This document shows positions 53,728 through 62,564 of a stretch of 64,000 bases of DNA, piece after piece. The DNA comes from CALKWS01 sp051020515 (lineage in GTDB: Bacteria; Actinomycetota; Actinomycetes; Actinomycetales; Beutenbergiaceae), in the NCBI RefSeq assembly GCF_051020515.1, contig NZ_CP194857.1, positions 1,302,001 through 1,366,000 of the forward strand. The letters are read 5' to 3'. The position numbers were made by a program, and so were the translations under genes. Each line of letters begins with the position of its first letter. The stretch's first letter is position 1. The notes beneath the pieces are model-generated. The model saw nothing but the letters and a program-made list of their open reading frames with translations, did no database searches and had not been told where the DNA came from.

Positions 53728-53840
53728 CTCAGTTCTCGTGACCGGTTTTGTTTAGTTCGATCGCCAATGATCGGCAATTGGTCGTCGCAATCAATCTAGA
53801 GTGGAGGATCCGCAAATCGGCCATGGCGGCCAAGAACCCG

Positions 53841-53862
53841 GACAGAAACGAACATTTCGGAT
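53841..53862. promoter_or_regulatory. Candidate operator before the heparinase-like gene
   Basis: GACAGAAACGAACATTTCGG lies 12 bp before GTG 53872 and resembles the AT-rich motif at 51361-51380 before the ABC operon (shared ACA-AA, CGA, CAT and TTCG blocks). The divergent region also has TTTTGTTTAGTTCGATCG near 53743, an inverted relative. Confidence 0.45.
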
Positions 53863-53871
53863 GGAGGCGGC

Positions 53872-55872
53872 GTGCAGGAATCCACCACTCCGATGCGCGC
53901 ATTGTGGGGGGGTCGGGCCGAGGCGCCGGCGCTGCGGCACGTACTGCGAGCCCCCGACCAGGCATTGCCGGTGGCGCCGGCCACCGACCGCGCCGTCTGG
54001 GACCTCGGGGCCGGCCGGCTACACCACCCCACCGTGGCCGACCTCATCGAGACCGCGCAGCGAGACCGCGAGCACCCTTGGCCGCACACGCTGGCCACGC
54101 TGCTGGCCGACTACGTCCGCGCCGACAACCGGGTGGGCTATGAGGAGCAGATCTTCACCCGGCAGGGCCGGTTGTCCCGTGCGGTCATCGCCGCGGCCGC
54201 GACCGGCGAGGCGCACTGGCTCGATGATGTGGCCGACGGCCTGATCCAACTGTGCGAGCAGACCACCTGGTGCTGGCCCGCCCATGAGGAGTCCTTCAGC
54301 AAGCGCGGCTGGCTGCTACCCGACCCGGACGCCCCGGTGCTGGACCTGGGCGCCGGTGAGGTCGTCGCCCAGATCGCCTGGACCGATCACCTGCTCGGCG
54401 CGTCCCTGGACGAGCACTTCCCCGGCCTGCGCACCAGGCTGCGCCGCGAGGCCCGGCTGCGGGTGCTGGACCCCTACCTGGAGCGGCGGGACTGGTGGTG
54501 GATCGGCACCGAGCGCCGGGTGAACAACTGGAACCCGTGGATCTGCGGCAACGTCGCACTGGCCGCCCTCCGGTTGCTCGACGGACCCGAAGAGGCGGAC
54601 CTGCGCGCCCGGATCGTGGCCCAGACCATCGCCGACGCCGACAACTTCGTGGACTCGCTGCCGGCCGATGGCGCCGTCGATGAGGGCGCCTCGTACTGGT
54701 GGGAGGGCGTCGGCCGGCTGCTGGAGATGCTCGACGTGCTGCACCACGCCACCGGAGGCGAGCTCGACGCCGGCGCGATCCCGGCCGTCGGAGCCGCACT
54801 GGCCTACCTGCACCGGATGCACCTAGGGAAGGGCTGGTACGTCGGGGTGGCCGACAGCGCGGCCCGCGCCTACCCCGGGGTCCCCTGGAACGTGCCCTAC
54901 CGCTGGGCGGTGCGCCTCAGCGACGAGCGGGCCCGGGACCATGCCGCCGCCCAGGTCCACCCCGGGGAGCCGCTGATCACCGTGCACCGGCGCCCGACCA
55001 GTTCACTGGGCCGGATCCTGCACACGATCACCGACACCGCCTTCGCCGCCGCCGCCGGGGGTGCTGAACCTGCCCCGGAACCCGCGGTGTGGCTGCCCTC
55101 GGTCCAGATGCTGGTGCGTCATGGCCCCGCCCAGCGGGAGCCGCGCCTGAGCCTGGCGATCAAGGGCGGGCACAACGGGGAGAACCACAACCACAACGAC
55201 ATCGGCGCCGTGACGGTGGCCCTGAACGGGGTGCCCGTGGTGGTCGATGCCGGACGGCCCACCTACACCCGGCAGACGTTCGGACCGGACCGGTACCAGT
55301 TGTGGCCCATGCAGAGCCAGTGGCACAGCGTGCCGCTGATCCGCGGCAGTGGACAACGGGACGGGGAGCAGTACCGGGCGCGGAGCGTCTCGGTGCTGCC
55401 CGACGACGACGCGCCCCGGGGCATGGAACTGGACCTGGCCGCGGCCTACCCGCGCGCGGATGTGCGCACCTGGGTGCGCCGGGCGGAACTGGGCGACGGC
55501 GAGGTGCGGGTGAGCGATTCCTGGCACCTGGACGCCCCGGACGGTGAGACCGGACCCACCCGGGTGCACTGGATCCTGGCCGGGTCGGTGCGGCTCGTCG
55601 AACCCGGGCGCGCCACGGTGACGCCCGTGCAGGGCGAGGATGCTCTCGAACTCACCTGGGATCCGGACCTGCCCGCCGGCCTGGAGGTGCAGGAACTCGA
55701 TGACCCGATGCTGACCGAGGTCTGGGGGGACCGACTGACCCGGTTGTTCATCGAAGTGGACACCAGCACCACCGGCTCCACCGGCTCCACCGGCTCCACC
55801 GGCTCCACCGGCTCCACCGGCTCCACCGGCTCCACCGGCTCCACCGGCTCCACGACCATGGTGATCCGCTGA
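53872..55872 (+). CDS. Heparinase II/III-like polysaccharide lyase family protein
   Basis: 666 residues. The N-terminal (alpha/alpha) toroid contains WWWIGTERRVNNWNPWICGN and GAVDEGASYWWEGVGRLLEM. The C-terminal beta-sandwich carries HNGENHNHNDIGAVTVALNG, matching the heparinase II/III motif that holds the active-site His, and VVDAGRPTYTRQTFGPDRY. Members cleave uronic acid-containing polysaccharides by beta-elimination. There is no signal peptide, so it acts on imported oligosaccharides inside the cell. GTG 53872 follows GGAGGC. The C-terminus ends in nine Thr-Gly-Ser repeats. Confidence 0.88.
   Translation: MQESTTPMRALWGGRAEAPALRHVLRAPDQALPVAPATDRAVWDLGAGRLHHPTVADLIETAQRDREHPWPHTLATLLADYVRADNRVGYEEQIFTRQGRLSRAVIAAAATGEAHWLDDVADGLIQLCEQTTWCWPAHEESFSKRGWLLPDPDAPVLDLGAGEVVAQIAWTDHLLGASLDEHFPGLRTRLRREARLRVLDPYLERRDWWWIGTERRVNNWNPWICGNVALAALRLLDGPEEADLRARIVAQTIADADNFVDSLPADGAVDEGASYWWEGVGRLLEMLDVLHHATGGELDAGAIPAVGAALAYLHRMHLGKGWYVGVADSAARAYPGVPWNVPYRWAVRLSDERARDHAAAQVHPGEPLITVHRRPTSSLGRILHTITDTAFAAAAGGAEPAPEPAVWLPSVQMLVRHGPAQREPRLSLAIKGGHNGENHNHNDIGAVTVALNGVPVVVDAGRPTYTRQTFGPDRYQLWPMQSQWHSVPLIRGSGQRDGEQYRARSVSVLPDDDAPRGMELDLAAAYPRADVRTWVRRAELGDGEVRVSDSWHLDAPDGETGPTRVHWILAGSVRLVEPGRATVTPVQGEDALELTWDPDLPAGLEVQELDDPMLTEVWGDRLTRLFIEVDTSTTGSTGSTGSTGSTGSTGSTGSTGSTGSTTMVIR
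55771..55853 (+). repeat. 9-bp coding microsatellite
   Basis: The unit ACCGGCTCC is repeated nine times in tandem, encoding (Thr-Gly-Ser)9 at the C-terminus of the heparinase-like protein. Copies are identical. Because the unit is 9 bp, copy number change would alter tail length without shifting the frame. Confidence 0.97.
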
Positions 55873-55894
55873 CTGGCAGCCGCTGCGCGTGAGT

Positions 55895-56611
55895 TTAGCG
55901 GCCGCGCTTGGCCGCAGCCGGCACGATGTCGACGGGTGCGGGTGTGGTCTTGCGGCGCCCGGCGCGGGCCTTGGCCTCGGACTGCATCTGCTTCTTGGTG
56001 GCCGCGAAGGAACAGATCGGGCAAATGGCCAGATCGTGGCGCTGCGCCGGGCAGTACTCCCGGCCGAAGTAGATGATCTGCAGGTGACGGCGGTTCCAGG
56101 TGTCCTTGGCGAAGGCGCGCTTGAGGTCGCCCTCCACCTTCTCCACCGTGGTGCCGGTGGACAGCCCCCAGCGGCGGGCCAGGCGGAAGATGTGGGTGTC
56201 GACCGGGAAGGCCGGGATGTCGAACCCCTGAGCCATCACCACACTCGCGGTCTTGTGCCCCACCCCGGCCAGGGACTCCAGGAACTCCCAGTCCGGGACC
56301 ACCTCGCCCCCGGCGTCCATGATCTGCCCGGCCGCGGTCCAGAGGTTGCGCGCCTTGGTGGGTGCTAGGCCGATCTCACGGATCAGTTCCCGGATCCGTT
56401 CCGCACCAAGGGCATACATCTGCTCCGGTGTCGAAGCCTCCGCGAACAGAACCGGGGTGACCTCATTGACCTTCTTGTCGGTGGTCTGGGCGGACAGGGC
56501 CACCGCCACCAGCAGGGTGTAGGCGTCGGTGTGGTCCAACGCCGGCACCGGTTCCGGGTAGAGGTCCTCGAGGATCTCGCTGATCCGCTCCACTTTCTCC
56601 GCTCGTCGCAC
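55895..56611 (-). CDS. nth: Endonuclease III
   Basis: 238 residues. DNA glycosylase/AP lyase that removes oxidised pyrimidines. TLLVAVALSAQTTDKKVNEV, the helix-hairpin-helix LAGVGHKTASVVMAQGF with the catalytic Lys, and FPVDTHIFRLARRWGL with the catalytic Asp are typical. The C-terminal iron-sulfur loop is atypical: CPAQRHDLAICPICSF gives Cys-x9-Cys-x2-Cys and no fourth Cys follows, whereas E. coli Nth has Cys-x6-Cys-x2-Cys-x5-Cys. A basic tail follows. The downstream neighbour is convergent and the upstream neighbour on the same strand is the response regulator. Confidence 0.93.
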   Translation of the reverse strand: MRRAEKVERISEILEDLYPEPVPALDHTDAYTLLVAVALSAQTTDKKVNEVTPVLFAEASTPEQMYALGAERIRELIREIGLAPTKARNLWTAAGQIMDAGGEVVPDWEFLESLAGVGHKTASVVMAQGFDIPAFPVDTHIFRLARRWGLSTGTTVEKVEGDLKRAFAKDTWNRRHLQIIYFGREYCPAQRHDLAICPICSFAATKKQMQSEAKARAGRRKTTPAPVDIVPAAAKRGR

Positions 56612-56620
56612 CCGACCAAC

Positions 56621-57280
56621 CTACCCGTGCGAGCGCCCACTGGCGGCGCGGTCGATCACCAACGCCACCTGCACCCGGTTGGCTGCGTCGAGCTTGGTCA
56701 TCGCGTTCGTCAGGTGCGTCTTGACGGTGGCCTCACTGAGGTAGTTCTGGCGAGCGATCTGGGCGTTGGTCAGGCCGGCGGCAACCGCAGTGGTAATCGT
56801 CTGCTCCCGGTCCGTGAGCCCTTCCACCCGCTCCCTGGCCTCCCGGCGCTTCTGACCGGAGGTGTCGGCCTGGACGTGGGCCATCACCGTACGAGCCGCT
56901 CGCGGGGACAACGCTCCGTCGCCGGCGGCCACCGAGCGGATCGCGGTGATGATCTCGGCCGGGTCGGCATCCTTGGCCAGGAAGCCGTGGGCCCCGGCGT
57001 GCACGGCCTCCAGGATCACGTCCTCGCTGTCGAAGGAGGTCAGGGCGATCACCCCCGGCGGGTCCGGTAGGGCCATCACCGACCGGGTCGCTTCCACTCC
57101 GCTGACGCGATGCATCCGCAGGTCCATCACGACAACGTCGGGATGATGCTTGTGCACCGCGGGGATGACCTCATCGCCGTCGCCGACATCGGCGACCACG
57201 GAAAGATCGGCCTGCTCGATGATGGTGCGCAGTAGCTGACGCACCATCGCGTCATCGTCCACCACGAGTACCCGGATCAT
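56621..57280 (-). CDS. NarL/LuxR-family response regulator
   Basis: 219 residues. Receiver domain with VLVVDDDAMVR (acidic pocket), phospho-acceptor Asp in DVVVMDLRM near residue 54, Thr/Ser and Lys positions in IALTSFD and GFLAKDADP. The LuxR HTH is LTDREQTITTAVAAGLTNAQ followed by LSEATVKTHLTNAMTKL. It should be phosphorylated by the kinase encoded 132 bp upstream. ATG 57280 begins at the receiver consensus MIRVLVVDDD. The target genes are unknown. Confidence 0.93.
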   Translation of the reverse strand: MIRVLVVDDDAMVRQLLRTIIEQADLSVVADVGDGDEVIPAVHKHHPDVVVMDLRMHRVSGVEATRSVMALPDPPGVIALTSFDSEDVILEAVHAGAHGFLAKDADPAEIITAIRSVAAGDGALSPRAARTVMAHVQADTSGQKRREARERVEGLTDREQTITTAVAAGLTNAQIARQNYLSEATVKTHLTNAMTKLDAANRVQVALVIDRAASGRSHG

Positions 57281-57412
57281 TCCGCCGAGTCTAGAACCGA
57301 CCTCCGACACCGCCCAGCGGCAACGACGCGGCAGCCGCCCCCGGCAACACTCGGCGCGCCGGCACTCTCTTTCGCCCGCCCCGGCTGCCTGCGCACACGT
57401 CGGGTGGGGGCG

Positions 57413-58341
57413 CTACCCCGAGGTGGTCGCCACCCAGGGCAACTCTGCGTGCAGGAGGTACGTGTCGCCGTCGACTCCTGCCTGAAAGGTTCCCCCGAGC
57501 ATGTGCACCCGTTCGGCAATGCCGCGCAACCCGGATCCGCTTGAGCCCGGCGCCGGCCCCGGCTCACTGCCGGTAGGCCCGACGACGGCGTCTGCCGATC
57601 CGAACCGCCCCGGCGCGCCGCTCCATGACCCGGACCCGCCGATCCCCTGTGGGAGCAGGCGGTTGGTCACCGTGACCTGCACGCCCCGCCCGGGAGCGGC
57701 ACGCAGGTCCAGGTGCACCGGTGCGGTCGGGGCGTGCTTGACCGCGTTCGTCAGGCCCTCCTGCACGATCCGGTAGACCGCTCGGGTCAGCGCCGGCGGG
57801 GCCGATTCCGCTCCGGAGACCATGATCATCGGGGTGATGTCCGCTCCGGCGCTGCGGGCATCGTCCACCAGCCCGGGCAGGTCAGCGAGCGTGGGGGCGC
57901 CTGCGCCGAGGCGGTCCGAGGCCGCGGAGTCGCGCAACGTGCTGATCAACGAGCGCATCTCCTCCAGCGCTCTGTGCGCGGCCGAACGCATCGAACGGGC
58001 CGCCCCGGGCACGTCGGTGCCGGGATCGGCGGCGGTGACTTCCAGCGCCGAGGCGTGCAGGGACACCAGGGACAGGTGATGGGCGACGGTGTCGTGCATC
58101 TCCCGGGCGATCAGGTCGCGCTCCTCCTGACGGGACAGTTCCGTGCGCAACTGATGCGCGGCGCGCTCGTGCGCCCGCTCGGCCCGCCGGGCGGCACGGG
58201 CGCTCGCGCGATAGCGGCGGGCCATCCCGACCGCTACCGTCAACCCCACGCCCAGCACCACCAGGGCGACATAGCCACCGGCGCCACCCACGCCGGCGGG
58301 GCACGCTCGGGCAGCGGGCGATCCGGGCCGGGGCTGGTCAT
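57413..58341 (-). CDS. Sensor histidine kinase (HisKA_3, DesK/NarX type), probable frameshift at N-terminus
   Basis: About 309 residues. One clear membrane helix (YVALVVLGVGLTVAVGMARR), a basic coiled-coil linker, the HisKA_3 box REMHDTVAHHLSLVSLHASA with phospho-accepting His, and an ATPase domain with RIVQEGLTNAVKHA (N box) and SSGSGLRGIAERVHMLGG (G box). A disordered Gly/Pro/Ser-rich insertion separates the two ATP-binding motifs. The obvious ATG 58341 gives MTSPGPDRPLPERAPPAW, which joins the kinase frame only if one base is added near 58290. It is unusually short at the N-terminus for a sensor, so the signal may be sensed in the membrane. Confidence 0.87.
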
Positions 58342-58519
58342 GTCACGCATCGTAGGCATCACCACCCACAACGGACGTCATCCGGTTGGCCATGATTACC
58401 ACCGCCCGGCTACGACTTTCGGCTGGCCGGGTGCACCGGATCGGACGAAGCGCTGAACGGGTCCGGGCGGACAGGCTCGATGACGTACTGCAGGTTCGCC
58501 ATCGAGGAACAGGAGCATC

Positions 58520-59209
58520 ATGAGTCAGCATCCACAGGGTCCGCCGCCGGGAACACCTACCGGTCCACCGCACGGTGCCGCGGCACCACACGCCCCTTAC
58601 CCCGGCCCGGAACAGCCGGAGCCCCCCGCACCTCGCAAGCGGAACTGGTTCGCCCGGCACAAGATCCTCACCGGGTTTCTCGCTGTCCTCGCGTTCGTCG
58701 CGGTCATTGGCATCGCCACCTCCGGGGATGGGGACGAGGGCACCGGCGCCGCACCCGGTCAGTCCGCGGAGACGAACGCGGATGCCGCGCAGCAGGATGA
58801 TGAGCCGGCCGAGGCGCCCGGGATCGGTGAGAACGTATCCGATGGGGACTTCGAGTTCGTGGTCACCGAGGTCGAGACCGGCGTGGACCGGATCGGGTCG
58901 GAGTTCCTGAACGAGCAGCCCCAGGGTCAGTTCGTGCTGGTCTACCTCGAGGTAACCAACACCGGCAGTGCCGCCGAGACCTTCTGGACGTCCGAGCAGG
59001 GCCTGGTCGACACCGAGGGACGCACCCATTCCGCCGACGATTCCGCCGCCCTTCTCCTCGACGACGGCGAGTTCCTGCTGACCGAGATCAACCCGGGGAA
59101 CACCGCCCGGACCGCCCTGGTTTTCGATATCCCAGCAGACGCCGAGCCGGCCGCGGTGGAACTCCACGGCTCGATGTTCTCCCGGGGGGTGACGGTGAAC
59201 CTGCAGTAG
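58520..59209 (+). CDS. DUF4352 domain membrane-anchored protein
   Basis: 229 residues. A proline-rich cytoplasmic N-terminus (about 38 residues), a basic stretch RKRNWFARHK, one membrane helix ILTGFLAVLAFVAVIGIAT, an acidic linker, and a C-terminal extracytoplasmic DUF4352 beta-sandwich (FEFVVTEVETGVDRI, GQFVLVYLEVTNTGSAAETF, ALVFDIPADAEP). DUF4352 proteins (telokin-like/immunoprotective fold) are extracellular; function mostly unknown. AGGAG precedes ATG 58520. It is a single-gene transcript ending in a strong terminator. Confidence 0.85.
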   Translation: MSQHPQGPPPGTPTGPPHGAAAPHAPYPGPEQPEPPAPRKRNWFARHKILTGFLAVLAFVAVIGIATSGDGDEGTGAAPGQSAETNADAAQQDDEPAEAPGIGENVSDGDFEFVVTEVETGVDRIGSEFLNEQPQGQFVLVYLEVTNTGSAAETFWTSEQGLVDTEGRTHSADDSAALLLDDGEFLLTEINPGNTARTALVFDIPADAEPAAVELHGSMFSRGVTVNLQ

Positions 59210-59234
59210 CCGCCGCACGGGAGAACCGGGGGGC

Positions 59235-59269
59235 GTGGCCCCGGGCACCGATCCGGTGTCCGGGGCCAC
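59235..59269. terminator. Bidirectional terminator
   Basis: GTGGCCCCGGGCACC pairs with GGTGTCCGGGGCCAC (15 bp, one G-T mismatch) around a 5-nt loop, between the convergent DUF4352 and MFS genes. Confidence 0.8.
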
Positions 59270-59329
59270 GGGCCGTGCGGCCCGGGTTCGATGACAACGG
59301 ACCACGGGATCTGTCCGGAGGTCGTCGTC

Positions 59330-60718
59330 TCACGCGTCAGGGGTGCGGCGGCCGCGCCGCCGGGCCCACACCAGCACCGGAATCAACATCAGGGACAGCA
59401 CCCCACCGGCCAGGGACAGCGTGGCGAAGTCTGTCGCCGCCACCACCACACCGGACATGGCACCACCACCGGCGCCGGCCAGAGCGATCAGGACGTCGAT
59501 AGTGCCCTGGGTACGCGGGCGGTTCTGTAGAACGGTGGCATCGACCACCAGAGCCGTTCCGGCGATCACCCCGAAGTTCCAGCCCAGGCCGAGCAGGGCA
59601 AGGGCCAGGATGAGCCAGAACAGGGAGTCCCCGGGCGCCAGCGCGGCGGTGAGCCCGGCCAACAGCAGCGTGACTCCCGAAGCGATCGCCATCGGGGTGC
59701 GACCGACCTTGTCCACCAGCACCCCGGTGATCAGGGACGGCAGGTACATGGCACCGACATGGACGCCGATCACCAGCCCCACCGCAGCCAGGTCGTGGTG
59801 GTGGGCCCGCATGTGCACCGGCGTCATCGTCATGATCGCCACCATCGCGATCTGGCTGAGCACCATCACGGTGGCACCCACGTACGCCCCCGCACCCGCC
59901 CTGGGTACCGGTTCGGCCGTGTCCGGACCCGTACCCGCCCTGGGTACCGGTTCGGCCGTGTCCGGACCCGCAGGACCGGGCGCTCGTCCGGGTGCTTCCG
60001 TCGTCAGGGGACCTTCCGCCGTCCCGGCACCCTCCGCCGCCCGCGCGTCGCGGCGACGCGCCAGCAGGTACGGGTCCGGCCGCAGGAACATCATCAAGGT
60101 TGCCCCGGCCGCCAGGTAGGCCACGCCGGCGAGCAGGAACGGACCGGCCAGCGGCGGAATCCCCAGGGTCGTGGCCAGGACACCCAACGGTTCCACCAGG
60201 TTCGGCCCGGCCACCGCACCCAGGGTGGTGGCCACCATCGCGATACTGATCGCCGCGCCCCGCCGCGCCGGGAGGGCCAGGTCCGTCCCGGCGTACCGGG
60301 CCTGCAGGTTGGTCGCGGTGCCGGCGCCGTAGACGAACAAGGACACGAACAGCAAGGGCACGTTGCCGGTGACCGCCGCCAGGACCACACCGAGCGAACC
60401 GATGCCCCCGGCCCCGAACCCGATCCCGAGACCCACCCGCCTTCCCCACCGGTGGGTGAACCGCCCCACCAGGTAGGCCGCGAGCGCCGACCCGAGGGTG
60501 AACAGACCCACGGGGAGCCCTTCCAGCCCGTCGCGGCTGAGCATCTCCTGGGCCAGCAGCGCGCCCACGGTGATACCGGCGGCCAGACCCGCCCCGCCCA
60601 GGACCTGGCTGACCACCACCACGGTCAGGGTGCGCTTCTGGACCCGGACCCGGGTCGACTCGTCAAGGTCCGCAGCCGGGGCCGGGCCCACCGGCCGCTC
60701 GCCACGGTTCGTGGTCAC
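59330..60718 (-). CDS. MFS transporter
   Basis: 462 residues with twelve predicted membrane helices. The loop 2-3 motif of MFS transporters is recognisable (GRFTHRWGRRVGLGIG near residue 85), and its repeat in the second half is VDKVGRTPMAIASG. A long cytoplasmic loop between helices 6 and 7 contains a perfect 13-residue tandem duplication. The second half has MTPVHMRAHHHDLAAVG, seen in drug/sugar exporters of the YajR/CynX-like groups. The substrate is unknown. The 3' end shares a terminator with the DUF4352 gene; the deaminase gene upstream is 18 bp away and probably co-transcribed. Confidence 0.9.
   Translation of the reverse strand: MTTNRGERPVGPAPAADLDESTRVRVQKRTLTVVVVSQVLGGAGLAAGITVGALLAQEMLSRDGLEGLPVGLFTLGSALAAYLVGRFTHRWGRRVGLGIGFGAGGIGSLGVVLAAVTGNVPLLFVSLFVYGAGTATNLQARYAGTDLALPARRGAAISIAMVATTLGAVAGPNLVEPLGVLATTLGIPPLAGPFLLAGVAYLAAGATLMMFLRPDPYLLARRRDARAAEGAGTAEGPLTTEAPGRAPGPAGPDTAEPVPRAGTGPDTAEPVPRAGAGAYVGATVMVLSQIAMVAIMTMTPVHMRAHHHDLAAVGLVIGVHVGAMYLPSLITGVLVDKVGRTPMAIASGVTLLLAGLTAALAPGDSLFWLILALALLGLGWNFGVIAGTALVVDATVLQNRPRTQGTIDVLIALAGAGGGAMSGVVVAATDFATLSLAGGVLSLMLIPVLVWARRRGRRTPDA
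59894..59971 (-). repeat. 39-bp tandem duplication in the MFS loop
   Basis: Two copies of a 39-bp unit, identical but for the last base, encode GPDTAEPVPRAGT and GPDTAEPVPRAGA in the central cytoplasmic loop. Probably a recent slippage event, since the copies have not diverged. Confidence 0.95.
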
Positions 60719-60736
60719 GCCGCGCCGCCTGCTCGC

Positions 60737-61213
60737 TCAGTCCTGGTGGTAGCGGCGCTGCAGATCACGAACCTCCTCGGCGAACTCCTCGACCGGGCCC
60801 TCCGTACGTATTCCGGGGGCCACCTGAGCGATAGGCAACGGTGCCACCGGCGCGGGCGCCGCCCCGAGTTCACCCCACCAGCCCCGCAACTGATCGGAGG
60901 AGGTGGCGTAGACGATCCGGCCCAGACCTGCCCAGGCGTGCGCGGCCGCACACATCGGGCAGTGCTCGCCGGAGGTGTACACGGTCGCCGCCGATCGCTG
61001 CTTGGGTCCCAGATGCGCCACGGCCCACCGGGCGATCGAGAACTCCGGGTGCCGGGTGCGATCACCCTCTGCGTCCCGGTTGTGGTCCTCGAACAACACG
61101 GTGCCCTGCGATCCCACCAGCAGCGAGCCGAAGGGCGAGTTTCCGCCGTCCAAGGCCGCGCGTGCCAGTTCCACGCATCGGCGCAGGTGCGCGCGATCCA
61201 CGTCAGTGACCAT
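60737..61213 (-). CDS. Nucleoside/cytosine-type deaminase
   Basis: 158 residues of the CDA/TadA fold. The zinc motif starts with HPEFSIARWAVAHL, where His-Pro-Glu stands in place of the usual His-Ala-Glu, and is completed by YTSGEHCPMCAAAHAWAGL (Pro-Cys-x2-Cys replaced by CPMC). The N-terminal LARAALDGGNSPFGSLLVG is typical of guanine deaminase and TadA-like enzymes. Guanine, cytosine or a modified base is the possible substrate; the ordinary TadA is usually elsewhere. ATG 61213 starts at the family consensus. Located 18 bp before the MFS gene, so it may process what the transporter carries. Confidence 0.87.
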   Translation of the reverse strand: MVTDVDRAHLRRCVELARAALDGGNSPFGSLLVGSQGTVLFEDHNRDAEGDRTRHPEFSIARWAVAHLGPKQRSAATVYTSGEHCPMCAAAHAWAGLGRIVYATSSDQLRGWWGELGAAPAPVAPLPIAQVAPGIRTEGPVEEFAEEVRDLQRRYHQD

Positions 61214-61297
61214 GGCGCCATCCTGACCGATGCCGCCCCGATTACGGCGGAAGCCACGGCGAGCCGCCGGATGCGAGCCACGTCTCAGGCACCACAC

Positions 61298-61323
61298 CGC
61301 CTCGACGCACTCACGTCGAGGCG
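61298..61323 (-). terminator. Hairpin overlapping the metC stop codon
   Basis: CGCCTCGACG and CGTCGAGGCG form a perfect 10-bp stem with loop CACTCA. The stop codon of the PLP enzyme gene (61311-61313) falls in the loop, an uncommon position. Confidence 0.7.
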
Positions 61324-62564
61324 TGGTGGGTCGAGGGTGTGGTCCGCACCGGGGTCGACGGCGATGCCTGGGCGCAGGGGCGGTGCCTCGGCGCCGGGTC
61401 GCCCAGGGCCTGCTGCAGGTCCGCGATGAGATCGACCGGGTCCTCCAACCCGACGGAGATCCGCAGCACGTCCGGATGGGGACGCGCCTCCGGTGCCACC
61501 GGGCGGTGGGTCAGGGCGGCCGGGTGCTGGATGAGGGAGTCCACGCCACCAAGGGAGACCGCGTGCCCGATCAGCCGGCACCGCCCGGCCACCCGCACCG
61601 CTGCCTCGAAGCCGCCGTGCACCTGCACCGCCAGCATCGCCCCGGGCCCCGACATCTGCGTGCCGACCAGTCCCTTCGGATCCTGACCGGGCAGCCCGGG
61701 GTAATACACCCGGGCGACGGCGGGATGTTCAGCCACGACTCTGGCCACCTGGCGGGCACCCTCCTGCTGGGCCCGGACCCGCACCGGAAGCGTCTGCAGA
61801 CCGCGGTGCAGCTGATACCCGGCCAGCGGGTGCAACAGGCCACCGGTCAGGGCCCGCACCGCCCGGAGCCGGCGGGCCCAGTGGGCATCGGTGGCGATCA
61901 CACCGCCCACGATGTCGCCGTGGCCACCGAGGTACTTGGTGGCCGAGTGCAGCACCAGTCGCGCCCCCTGCGCGACCGGAGTCTGCAAGACCGGGCTGGC
62001 GAACGTGTTGTCGACCAGTACCGGCACCTGCCCGGCCTGGGCAACCACGGCGGCGATGTCCAGCAGTTCCAGGGTGGGGTTGGCCGGAGTCTCGATGATC
62101 ACCAGGCCGGTGTCGGGCCGCAGCGCAGCCGCAATGCCGTCCGCCCGCGCCCAGGTCACCTCCGTACCCAACAGACCGGTGGCCAGCACGTGGTCACTTC
62201 CCCCGTAGAGCGGACGTACCCCGACCACGTGCGGGGTGCCGGCCTGCACGGCGGCCAACAGGGCTGCGGACAAAGCCGCCATGCCGGAGGCGTAGGCGAC
62301 GGACTCCTCGGCACGTTCCATCGTGGCCAGGGCGTCCTCGAACCGGGCCACGGTGGGATTCCAGAGCCGGGAGTAGACCATCGAGCCGCCCGGCTGTGGA
62401 CGCCCGCCACCGGCGAGCACCTCATAGGACTCCCCACCCGATTCCACATCGGTGATCTGGTAGGTGCTGGACAGGTCGATCGGCGGAACGTGCGCCTGGC
62501 CGAGGTTCTCCCGGCCGGCGTGCACAGCGTTGGTGTCGGGTCCAAGGGTGTTCGGGCGCGACAT
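61311..62564 (-). CDS. Cystathionine gamma-lyase/beta-lyase-type PLP enzyme
   Basis: 417 residues of the Cys/Met metabolism PLP family. TNAVHAGRENLGQAHVPPID opens the protein, YSRLWNPTVARFEDAL follows, and the PLP lysine lies in LVLHSATKYLGGHGDIVGG. LVDNTFASPVLQTP holds the Asp contacting the pyridine nitrogen, and SLGGVDSLIQHPA is the C-terminal substrate region. Members split cystathionine to cysteine or homocysteine, or act as methionine gamma-lyase. ATG 62564 has GGAGG upstream. The last 30 residues are Pro/Thr-rich and non-conserved. Downstream lies the deaminase on the same strand. Confidence 0.92.
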   Translation of the reverse strand: MSRPNTLGPDTNAVHAGRENLGQAHVPPIDLSSTYQITDVESGGESYEVLAGGGRPQPGGSMVYSRLWNPTVARFEDALATMERAEESVAYASGMAALSAALLAAVQAGTPHVVGVRPLYGGSDHVLATGLLGTEVTWARADGIAAALRPDTGLVIIETPANPTLELLDIAAVVAQAGQVPVLVDNTFASPVLQTPVAQGARLVLHSATKYLGGHGDIVGGVIATDAHWARRLRAVRALTGGLLHPLAGYQLHRGLQTLPVRVRAQQEGARQVARVVAEHPAVARVYYPGLPGQDPKGLVGTQMSGPGAMLAVQVHGGFEAAVRVAGRCRLIGHAVSLGGVDSLIQHPAALTHRPVAPEARPHPDVLRISVGLEDPVDLIADLQQALGDPAPRHRPCAQASPSTPVRTTPSTHHAST

